The notes under the pieces: model-generated
Database searches by the model: none
What the model was told of the DNA's origin: nothing
Seen by the model: the letters and a program-made list of their open reading frames with translations, nothing else
Position numbers and translations under genes: made by a program
Source of the DNA: an uncultured Eubacteriales bacterium
GTDB lineage: Bacteria; Bacillota; Clostridia; Oscillospirales; Oscillospiraceae
Length of the DNA stretch: 5,466 bases
Assembly: GCA_902461475.1 (NCBI GenBank)
Contig: CABPXX010000110.1
Span: forward strand, 1 to 5,466
Reading direction: 5' to 3'
Shown here: in pieces, positions 1 to 5,466 of the stretch
Numbering within the stretch: the first letter of the stretch is position 1
Layout: the number at the start of each line of letters is the position of its first letter

Positions 1-815
1 CCCGTATAGTAGTCAATCTGATGGACCAGGCCCAGATCAAATTGTACCCAGTCACCATAGCCCGCCTGGCACAGCTCCCGATACAGAAGCTCCAGATAGT
101 CCAGGCTGGTACACGCCCCGGCCAGCGTCCGGGCCTCCTCCAGCACCTCTGCCCCGCCGAACAGGTACGGCAGGCGGCGGAGGGCGGCACAGTCAGGTTG
201 GGCGGAGTAGGGCTCCAGGAAGTCATTGAGCACGGCGTAGTTCTTACCCTCAATGAGCAGCCGCATCCGCTCCTGCTCCTCCTGGGACATGTTCATGCGG
301 CTGGCCAAGTCCTGATAAAAGCCCACGTGGCCCACCTCGATGTGGAATTCGCTGAGGCCACAGGCCCGCAGGGCATCCACCGCCAGGGTGATCATCTCCA
401 GGTCCGCTTTCATCCCCGTGGCACCCAGCATCTCCACGCCACACTGGGCAATCTCGCTGCTGCCACCCTCGTGGGCGTTCCCAGAGCGGAACACGGTCTG
501 ATCGTAATACAGCCGCTGAGGCAGCGGCAGGGGCTTCAGCTTGGTGGCCGCCAGCCGTGCGATAGGGGTGGTGGTGTCCGGGCGCATGACCATGATCTTG
601 CCGGAGCGGTCAATGATTTTCAGCATGGTCTCCTGGGGCAATGGGCTCCCTGAGTGGACAAACAGGTCATAAAACTCCACCTCTGGAGTGATAACCTCCG
701 CATAGCCCCGGCGGCGGAACAAGTCCACCAGGGCACTCTGCACCTGACGCCGCTCCAGGCACTCGGCAAAGAGCCGGTCCCGGGTCCCCTCAGGGGTATT
801 GAAGTGTATGTTCAT
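1..815 (-). CDS. hisZ: ATP phosphoribosyltransferase regulatory subunit HisZ (5' part, runs off the left edge)
   Basis: HisZ is a catalytically dead histidyl-tRNA synthetase paralogue. It assembles with the short form of HisG in the cytoplasm and is needed for the first step of histidine synthesis (ATP + PRPP) and its feedback inhibition by histidine. Visible are 271 residues beginning MNIHFNTPEGTRD, an N-terminus typical of the HisRS/HisZ class II fold. MRPDTTTPIARL (77-88) and the motif-2-like stretch VFRSGNAHEGGSSEIAQCG (108-126) follow, and the fragment ends at VHQIDYYT (264-271). In true HisRS the matching peptide is RGLDYYTG with a catalytic Arg. Here that Arg is His265, which argues for HisZ over HisS. 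Full-length HisZ is usually about 390-420 aa, so roughly the last third is missing. The ATG at 815-813 is chosen because the homology begins right there and an AAGAAAGG lies 11 bases upstream. It has its own promoter after the polC terminator. hisG is expected next but is outside the window. Confidence 0.9.
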   Translation of the reverse strand, partial: MNIHFNTPEGTRDRLFAECLERRQVQSALVDLFRRRGYAEVITPEVEFYDLFVHSGSPLPQETMLKIIDRSGKIMVMRPDTTTPIARLAATKLKPLPLPQRLYYDQTVFRSGNAHEGGSSEIAQCGVEMLGATGMKADLEMITLAVDALRACGLSEFHIEVGHVGFYQDLASRMNMSQEEQERMRLLIEGKNYAVLNDFLEPYSAQPDCAALRRLPYLFGGAEVLEEARTLAGACTSLDYLELLYRELCQAGYGDWVQFDLGLVHQIDYYT

Positions 816-826
816 GGTGTTTCCAG

Positions 827-834
827 CCTTTCTT
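827..834 (-). promoter_or_regulatory. Weak ribosome binding site of hisZ
   Basis: On the minus strand AAGAAAGG ends 11 bases before the hisZ ATG. It is only a partial match to the anti-Shine-Dalgarno and the spacing is long, in contrast to the perfect AAGGAG of polC. No better site exists in the roughly 30-base leader, so hisZ translation is probably moderate. The site supports the ATG at 815-813 as the start. Confidence 0.55.
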
Positions 835-852
835 TAGCTCGCTAGTGTAGTG

Positions 853-881
853 AATATACCACAGATTTGACAAGTTGTCAA
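853..881 (-). promoter_or_regulatory. Sigma-A-type promoter of hisZ
   Basis: Reading the minus strand, a perfect -35 box TTGACA (881-876) is followed by a 17-base spacer (875-859) and a -10 box TATATT (858-853). The -10 box has one mismatch to TATAAT and is preceded by TGG, giving an extended -10 (TGn). The predicted start is an A near 846-848, which gives a leader of about 31-33 bases. That is too short for a T-box or other riboswitch. The promoter lies between the polC terminator hairpin and hisZ, so hisZ and whatever follows it form a separate transcription unit. The boxes are read directly from sequence; activity is inferred. Confidence 0.85.
867..881. promoter_or_regulatory. Palindrome over the hisZ -35 box, candidate operator
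   Basis: TTGACAAGTTGTCAA is a perfect inverted repeat with 7-base arms around one central base. It fully covers the -35 hexamer and extends into the spacer. A protein dimer bound here would block RNA polymerase, so a repressor operator is the natural reading. The regulator is unknown; a TrpR-family histidine repressor (HisR/YerC type) is one possibility given the downstream gene, but I cannot confirm a motif match. Part of the symmetry could be chance, since one arm is the consensus -35 itself. Confidence 0.45.
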
Positions 882-888
882 CGGGGGG

Positions 889-925
889 TATGACAAAGCC
901 CCCTACATAAGGGGGCTTTGTCATA
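889..925 (-). terminator. Hairpin after polC, probable transcription terminator
   Basis: A perfect 15-bp stem (889-903 paired with 911-925) with a 7-base loop starts three bases past the polC stop codon. The inner stem is five G-C pairs. On the minus strand the 3' arm is GGGGGCTTTGTCATA followed by C-rich sequence, so the usual U-run is reduced to UUU inside the stem and the hairpin departs from the classic intrinsic form. Position (end of polC, just upstream of the hisZ promoter) is the main argument for termination. An mRNA 3'-end stabiliser or a DNA-binding palindrome are alternatives. Neither strand has a proper T-tract. Confidence 0.65.
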
Positions 926-928
926 GGA

Positions 929-3900
929 TTAAAAGAAAGAGAACTGGCTGCTGTCCGGCAGGTCGCCAAAGGCCCCCGCCTCTTTCCGCTGTTGCAGATG
1001 GGTGTTGGACACCTTGGTACAGGCCAGGGAGAACTCCTCAATGGAGATGAAGGTCTTTCCCTTCCGCTTCTCCATGATGTCCCAGCCCACGGTTTCACCC
1101 AGGCCAGCCACCGAGGTAAAGGGCGGGATGAGGGCGTTGCGCTCCTCGTCCACCAGGAAGTTGATGGCGTGGGAGCGAGAGATATCCATGCGGGCGAAGG
1201 TGAGGCCACGGAGGTAGAACTCATAGCACACTTCCAAGGTCACCAGCATATCCTCTTCCACCGCAGAGGGGCGGTCTGCCTTGTCCTTGGCGTTTTTCTT
1301 GGCCTGAATCTCCTTCATCTTCTGCTTGACCACCTCAATGCCTCGGCACATGTACTTCTCGTCAAAGGCCTTGGCTCGGATGGAGAAGTAGGCGGCGTAG
1401 AACGCCAGGGGTCGATGCACCTTATACCAGGCGATGCGGAAGGCCATAATCACGTAGGCCACGGCGTGGGCCTTGGGAAACAGATAGGCGATCTTCTTAC
1501 AGGAGTCAATGTACCACTGAGGCACCCCGTGCTCCTTCATCTCGTCCTCGGCCCCCTCAGGCAGACCTCTACCCTTTCGCACCGACTCCATGATCTTAAA
1601 GGCCCGGGTGTCTTTGAAGCCCTTGGAAATGAGGAAGATCATAATATCGTCACGACAGCCGATGGCCTCGTTAACCTGGGCGGTGCCAGACGTGATGAGG
1701 TCCTTGGCATTACCCAACCACACGTCTGTGCCGTGGGAGAAGCCAGACAGACGCACCAGAATATCGAACTGGTTGGGGTGGGTGTCCTCCAGCATGCCAC
1801 GCACGAAGGAAGTGCCGAACTCGGGGATGGCCACCGCTCCGGTGGGGCCTAGGATGGGGTCATCCATAAAGCCCAGTTTCTCCGAGGTGGTGAACAGACT
1901 CATGGTGTCCGGGTCGTCCAGAGGGATCTTCTGAGGGTCCACCTTGGTGATATCCTGGAGCATACGAATCATGGACGGGTCATCGTGGCCCAGCATGTCC
2001 AGCTTCAAGAGGTTGGACTCCATGGAGTGATATTCGAAATGGGTGGTGATGATGTCCGAGTCCTTGTCATCAGCCGGGTGCTGCACCGGGCAAAAGTCGT
2101 AGATCTCCTTGTCCTGGGGGATAACCACCATGCCGCCGGGATGCTGTCCGGTGGTGCGCTTGACCCCCATACATCCACGGGCCAGGCGCAGCACCTCGGC
2201 AAAGGGCACGTTATAGCGGCCCACCCGCTCCAGGTACTTGCGCACATAGCCGATGGCGGTTTTCTCTGCCACCGTGCCGATGGTGCCCGCTCGGAACACG
2301 TGGTTGCTGCCGAAGAGCTCAAATGTGTACTTGTGGGCGCTGGACTGATACTCACCGGAGAAGTTCAGGTCGATATCCGGCACCTTGTCGCCGCCGAAGC
2401 CCAGGAAGGTCTCAAAGGGGATGTTGAGGCCGTCCTTGGCGTAGTCCGCCCCACACACCGGGCACTTCATGTCCGGCATATCGGCGCCGCAGCCATAGCC
2501 GTGCTCCACGGCGTAGTCGAAGTCGGAGTGCTTGCAGTTGGGGCAGCGGTAGTGGGCGGGCAGTGAGTTTACCTCGGTGATGCCCGACATGAAGGCCACC
2601 AGAGACGAGCCCACCGAACCACGGGAGCCCACCAGGTAGCCGTGCTCCAGGGAGTTCTGCACCAGCTTCTGGGCGGACATGTAAATGACGTCGTAGTGAC
2701 AGCCGATGATGTCTTTCAGCTCGGCATTGATGCGGTCCACCACAATCTGGGGCGGGTTCTCTCCATACAGGGCGTGTGCCTTACCCCACACCAGGTCCTT
2801 CAGCTCGCCCTCGGAGTTTTCCAACTTGGGGGTAAACAGGCCGTCTGGCAGAGGCCGCACGTTGTCACACCAGGAGGCCACCAGAGCCGGGCTGTCAATG
2901 ACCACCTCATGGGCGGTCTCCGCCCCTAGGTAGGCAAACTCTTTGAGCATCTCGTCAGTGGTGCGGAAGTACAGGGGGTTCTCGCTATCGGCGTCGTCAA
3001 ACTCCTTGGCGGCCAAAAGGATGTGGCGGTAGATCTCCTCCTCCGGGTCGGTAAAGTGGACGTCACCGGTGGCGCACACCGGCTTACCCAGCTTGTGGCC
3101 CAGCTCTACAATCTTCCGGTTGAAGTTGCGCAGGTCCTCCAGGGACTGGGCAATGCGCCGTCCCTCCTTGTCCGGTCGGAGCATGTAGGCGTTGTTGGAC
3201 AGGGGCTGAATCTCCAAATAGTCATACCAGGAGGCAATGCGCTCCAGCTCCCGGTCGTCCTTGCCGTCCACCACCGCCCGGAACAACTCGCCAGCCTCAC
3301 AGGCAGAGCCCACAATGAGCCCCTCTCGGTTCTCATTGATGATGGACTTGGGCATGATGGGGAAGCGGTTGAAGTGCTCCAGGTGGGATAGGGACACCAG
3401 CTTGTAGAGGTTGCGCAGGCCTGTCTGGTTCTTGGCCAGCAATATGAGGTGGTTGGCGCTGCGGCGTCCCCGTCCGCCCCGCTTCTTCCCGGCCAAGGCT
3501 CCGTTGATCTGGGATACCCGCTCCACCCCCAGCTCCCGGAGCATGGGAATCATGGCGGCGAAGATCTGGCCGCAGATGGCGGCGTCGTCGTCTGCCCGGT
3601 GGTGGTGAAAAGGAGGCAGTCCCAGGTGGGTGGACACGGTGTCCAGCTTGTGGTTGTTCAACTGGGGGCACAGGTACTGGGCCAGAATTAGGGTATCAAA
3701 ATAGAGAGGGTCAAACTCCCGGCCCGCTCTCTGGCAGTAGGCCCGGATAAAGCCGGTATCAAACTCCGCATTGTGGGCCACCAGGGGGGTATCCCCAGCC
3801 CAAGCCAGGAAATCCGCCACCGCCTGGGCGGGTTTGGGGGCGCCCCGCACCATCTCATCGGTAATACTGGTGAGGGACACCGTCTTGGGGCTCAAGGGGT

Positions 3901-5047
3901 GGCCGGGGTCTGCAAAGGTAGAATAGTGCTCCAGCACCTGGTCTCCCCGCATGCGCACTGCGCCAATTTCAATGATGGCATCCGTGTTGGGGTCCAGTCC
4001 GGTGGTCTCCAGGTCGAAGGCGATAAACTCTCCATCCAGAGGCATGTCCCCGGGGCCGTGCACCGACACTCGCTCGTCCACGTCGTTTTGATAGTAGGCC
4101 TCCACACCGTAGAGCACCTTGATTTTCTCCCCCCGGCCTGAGGCGTTATAGGCATCGGGGAAGGACTGCACCACACCGTGGTCGGTGATGGCAATGGCGG
4201 GGTGCCCCCACTCGATGGCCCGCTTGACGATGGCCTTGCCGTCGCACAGGGCGTCCATCATGGACATCTTGGTGTGGAGGTGGAGCTCAATGTGCTTCTC
4301 CTCGGCGGTGTCCTTGCGCCCCTCGGGCATGGGCACCTCGTTGATACCGTAGGGTTCCAGCACCATGTCGTTTTCGAAGCGGCTCACATTCAGCCGCCCC
4401 TGGACCTGGACCCGCTGGCCCTTTTTGATGCCCTTGACGATGGGGTTGGCCACCTCTCCCTCCAGGAACTGATTAACCCGGATGGAGCCGGTGTTGTCGG
4501 TGATGTCAAAGCAGATCACCCACGCCTTGCGCTTGGGCAGTTCCCGGTGCTCTACGTTGAACACGGTGCCCTCCACCAATACGCTGCCCATATCCAATTG
4601 CAGCTCTCCCAGGGGCACCGGCTTTTTCTTGCCGCTGATCTTGCCGTAGAGCTGCTTGACCTTGGGCTTACCGTGGCCGCCGCCGGGCATGCTCTGATTG
4701 AGCACCTTGCGGCGCATGGCCTCCAGCTGGGCGTACAGGTCCCCACCGGGGGCTGGCTGAGACGCAGCTGGTGGCGTCTCCACCGCCACCGGGGCAGGCT
4801 GCGCCTTCGCCTGGGCAGCATGGAACTCCACCGCCGCCTGGTGCAGGTTGAACGCCCGGGCCAGGCTCTGCTGGACCTGGTCCACCAGGTTGGGAGCCAA
4901 TTGCTCCCCCTCCAACTCCACCGTCATGGTGCGGGCCTGGCGATTCACCTTCACCCGGGTGGGATAGGCGGCAAAAGAAGTCAATACCCCTTCGGGGAAG
5001 GGGTATTGACCAAAGGTCTCTTGAAATGTCACTTGCTTGTCTGACAT
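929..5047 (-). CDS. polC: DNA polymerase III alpha subunit, PolC type (Gram-positive replicative polymerase with built-in proofreading)
   Basis: PolC synthesises chromosomal DNA at the fork, bound to the beta clamp, and proofreads with its own 3'-5' exonuclease. The 1372 residues are intact. Domains: N-terminal domain about 20-75; Pro/Ala linker about 82-102; OB fold about 152-237; PHP domain starting with HLHT (H256, H258) and TDH (D289, H290), interrupted by the DEDDh exonuclease about 338-505 (D345, E347, D430, H483, D488) and resuming about 530-670 with GDVHFTDP (D662, H664). The polymerase part has SRGSVGSS (808-815), zinc-motif cysteines C835, C838, C862, C865 (plus C853 nearby) and PDIDLNFSGEY with catalytic D891 and D893. 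The third aspartate is probably D1017 (KLDMLGHDDP), and HGTDVWLGN is at 1105-1113. It ends in QFSFF, a beta-clamp-binding peptide. It is shorter than B. subtilis PolC (1437 aa), apparently at the N-terminus. The ATG at 5047 sits 8 bases after AAGGAG. ispG ends 15 bases upstream, so the two are likely one operon. A terminator-like hairpin lies within its early codons. Confidence 0.98.
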   Translation of the reverse strand: MSDKQVTFQETFGQYPFPEGVLTSFAAYPTRVKVNRQARTMTVELEGEQLAPNLVDQVQQSLARAFNLHQAAVEFHAAQAKAQPAPVAVETPPAASQPAPGGDLYAQLEAMRRKVLNQSMPGGGHGKPKVKQLYGKISGKKKPVPLGELQLDMGSVLVEGTVFNVEHRELPKRKAWVICFDITDNTGSIRVNQFLEGEVANPIVKGIKKGQRVQVQGRLNVSRFENDMVLEPYGINEVPMPEGRKDTAEEKHIELHLHTKMSMMDALCDGKAIVKRAIEWGHPAIAITDHGVVQSFPDAYNASGRGEKIKVLYGVEAYYQNDVDERVSVHGPGDMPLDGEFIAFDLETTGLDPNTDAIIEIGAVRMRGDQVLEHYSTFADPGHPLSPKTVSLTSITDEMVRGAPKPAQAVADFLAWAGDTPLVAHNAEFDTGFIRAYCQRAGREFDPLYFDTLILAQYLCPQLNNHKLDTVSTHLGLPPFHHHRADDDAAICGQIFAAMIPMLRELGVERVSQINGALAGKKRGGRGRRSANHLILLAKNQTGLRNLYKLVSLSHLEHFNRFPIMPKSIINENREGLIVGSACEAGELFRAVVDGKDDRELERIASWYDYLEIQPLSNNAYMLRPDKEGRRIAQSLEDLRNFNRKIVELGHKLGKPVCATGDVHFTDPEEEIYRHILLAAKEFDDADSENPLYFRTTDEMLKEFAYLGAETAHEVVIDSPALVASWCDNVRPLPDGLFTPKLENSEGELKDLVWGKAHALYGENPPQIVVDRINAELKDIIGCHYDVIYMSAQKLVQNSLEHGYLVGSRGSVGSSLVAFMSGITEVNSLPAHYRCPNCKHSDFDYAVEHGYGCGADMPDMKCPVCGADYAKDGLNIPFETFLGFGGDKVPDIDLNFSGEYQSSAHKYTFELFGSNHVFRAGTIGTVAEKTAIGYVRKYLERVGRYNVPFAEVLRLARGCMGVKRTTGQHPGGMVVIPQDKEIYDFCPVQHPADDKDSDIITTHFEYHSMESNLLKLDMLGHDDPSMIRMLQDITKVDPQKIPLDDPDTMSLFTTSEKLGFMDDPILGPTGAVAIPEFGTSFVRGMLEDTHPNQFDILVRLSGFSHGTDVWLGNAKDLITSGTAQVNEAIGCRDDIMIFLISKGFKDTRAFKIMESVRKGRGLPEGAEDEMKEHGVPQWYIDSCKKIAYLFPKAHAVAYVIMAFRIAWYKVHRPLAFYAAYFSIRAKAFDEKYMCRGIEVVKQKMKEIQAKKNAKDKADRPSAVEEDMLVTLEVCYEFYLRGLTFARMDISRSHAINFLVDEERNALIPPFTSVAGLGETVGWDIMEKRKGKTFISIEEFSLACTKVSNTHLQQRKEAGAFGDLPDSSQFSFF
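4973..5010 (-). promoter_or_regulatory. Terminator-like hairpin with U-tract inside the start of polC (candidate attenuator)
   Basis: In polC mRNA, bases +38 to +68 from the ATG form a perfect 14-bp stem: 5010-4997 pairs with 4993-4980 around a 3-base loop (4996-4994). The tract UUCUUUU (4979-4973) follows at once. Stem plus U-rich tail is the layout of an intrinsic terminator. It covers codons for GQYPFPEGVLTSF (residues 13-25), a part of PolC that is not a conserved motif. Translating ribosomes would melt it, so it could end transcription when polC translation is poor, or act as an RNA processing or pausing site. The structure is read directly; the function is inferred. Confidence 0.5.
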
Positions 5048-5055
5048 GAAATGTA

Positions 5056-5061
5056 CTCCTT
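5056..5061 (-). promoter_or_regulatory. Strong ribosome binding site of polC
   Basis: AAGGAG on the minus strand, 8 bases before the polC ATG, is an optimal Shine-Dalgarno. It begins one base after the ispG TGA stop (5065-5063), so a ribosome ending ispG covers it and translation of the two genes may be coupled. It fixes the polC start at 5047. No promoter is visible in the 15-base gap. Confidence 0.9.
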
Positions 5062-5062
5062 G

Positions 5063-5466
5063 TCACAGGGTATCAATGAGGGCCATGAGACGGGGAATGA
5101 GCTGGTCCTCCGGGACCTTGTCCACAATCTCCCCATGGAGGAAGAGCACGCCCTCCCCCTTGCCTCCGGCGATGCCCACGTCGGCGTGGCGGGCCTCTCC
5201 AGGTCCGTTGACCACACACCCCATCACAGCCACGGTGATAGGCTTGTCCACGCCCTTCAAAAGCTCCTCCACCTTGTGGGCCATGGGGATGAGGTCGATC
5301 TGGGTCCGGCCACAGGTGGGACAGGAGATGAGCTCCGGGCCGTCCTTGCGCAGGCCCACCGCCTTGAGAATCTTCTTGGCCAGCACGATCTCCTCCACCG
5401 GGTCGGCAGTGAGGGTGACCCGGAAGGTGTCACCGATGCCCAGGCCCAGCAGGCCGCCGATGCCGG
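5063..5466 (-). CDS. ispG: 4-hydroxy-3-methylbut-2-en-1-yl diphosphate synthase IspG/GcpE (3' part, runs off the right edge)
   Basis: IspG converts MEcPP to HMBPP in the MEP pathway of isoprenoid synthesis, using a [4Fe-4S] cluster and electrons from ferredoxin or flavodoxin in the cytoplasm. The last 133 residues are visible. They open with GIGGLLGLGIGDTFRVTL, the end of the TIM barrel, and continue TADPVEEIVLAKKIL. The cluster domain follows: SCPTCGR gives two cysteine ligands (codons at 5323-5321 and 5314-5312), and CVVNGPGEARHADVGIAGG gives the third (5218-5216) with the conserved Glu of GPGE as the expected fourth ligand. The protein ends LMALIDTL with TGA at 5065-5063. All key residues are present and the frame is open to the window edge, so the gene appears functional. 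A GTG at 5398 is an internal valine, not the start. Linkage of ispG to polC is common in Firmicutes, often after dxr and an rseP-type protease gene, which may lie upstream outside the window. Confidence 0.96.
   Translation of the reverse strand, partial: GIGGLLGLGIGDTFRVTLTADPVEEIVLAKKILKAVGLRKDGPELISCPTCGRTQIDLIPMAHKVEELLKGVDKPITVAVMGCVVNGPGEARHADVGIAGGKGEGVLFLHGEIVDKVPEDQLIPRLMALIDTL

Noticed and set aside
21..653. Open frame of 210 codons on the plus strand
   Set aside because: The minus strand here encodes clear HisZ homology that is open to the window edge. The plus frame has no recognisable protein features.
1..815. Histidyl-tRNA synthetase (hisS) as the identity of the left-hand gene
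   Set aside because: The residue matching the catalytic Arg of RGLDYYTG is His, and the motif-2 region reads VFRSGNAHEGGSSEIAQCG as in HisZ. The regulatory paralogue fits better.
867..895. Divergent promoter reading to the right from the other arm of the palindrome
   Set aside because: The plus-strand TTGACA at 867-872 has no acceptable -10 box at 16-18 bases (the region is G-rich, then ATGACA), and no gene lies to the right on that strand.
816..928. T-box or other riboswitch controlling the histidine genes
   Set aside because: The promoter leaves a leader of only about 31-33 bases, with no room for a T-box, and no T-box core sequence is visible.
790..1224. 144-codon minus-strand frame spanning the polC end, the spacer and the hisZ start
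   Set aside because: It runs out of frame through polC, the terminator hairpin and the hisZ promoter into hisZ. It has low-complexity Ser/Pro/Trp content and no homology.
992..1852. Open frame of 286 codons on the plus strand, antisense to the 3' part of polC
   Set aside because: Same explanation: GC-rich antisense shadow of a highly conserved coding region, with no recognisable motif.
3533..4036. Exonuclease block inside the PHP domain as a recent insertion or fusion
   Set aside because: A DEDDh exonuclease nested in the PHP domain is the normal architecture of the PolC family.
4178..5044. Open frame of 288 codons on the plus strand, antisense to the 5' part of polC
   Set aside because: It lies wholly within polC. 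Its composition (rich in Leu, His, Gly, Val) is what a GC-rich gene gives in the complementary frame. No domain is recognisable.

Overview
The window is a stretch of a housekeeping chromosomal operon region with all genes on the minus strand. In transcription order (right to left) they are: the 3' part of ispG (5466 to 5063), a complete polC (5047 to 929), and the 5' part of hisZ (815 to 1). PolC is the replicative DNA polymerase type of low-GC-lineage Gram-positives (Firmicutes/Bacillota). The sequence itself is GC-rich, with codons favouring G or C at the third position. Together with the ispG-polC linkage this suggests a high-GC member of the Clostridia, possibly an Oscillospiraceae/Ruminococcaceae-like gut bacterium. 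That placement is inferred from gene content and composition, not from a database match.

Layout. (1) 5063-5466: the C-terminal 133 residues of IspG, an iron-sulfur enzyme of the MEP isoprenoid pathway, carrying all three cluster-binding cysteines. (2) 5048-5062: a 15-base gap holding a strong Shine-Dalgarno (AAGGAG) almost touching the ispG stop, so ispG and polC are very probably co-transcribed. (3) 929-5047: PolC, 1372 aa, with every expected module: short N-terminal domain, OB fold, PHP domain split by a DEDDh proofreading exonuclease, zinc motif, polymerase catalytic aspartates and a C-terminal clamp-binding peptide. (4) 816-928: a compact intergenic region with a perfect 15-bp hairpin just after the polC stop, then a near-consensus sigma-A promoter with a perfect palindrome over its -35 box, then a weak ribosome binding site. 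(5) 1-815: the first 271 residues of HisZ, the HisRS-like regulatory subunit of short-form ATP phosphoribosyltransferase. A histidine operon probably continues beyond the left edge.

The genes do not form one pathway: ispG serves isoprenoid synthesis, polC chromosome replication, and hisZ begins an independently transcribed histidine unit. I see no mobile element, CRISPR array, RNA gene or new multi-gene system. The most interesting non-coding signal is a perfect 14-bp stem with a 3-base loop and a trailing UUCUUUU, lying inside codons 13-25 of polC. It looks like an intrinsic terminator or attenuator in the coding sequence. The second is the palindrome over the hisZ promoter, whose half-site hexamer recurs in the adjacent terminator hairpin.
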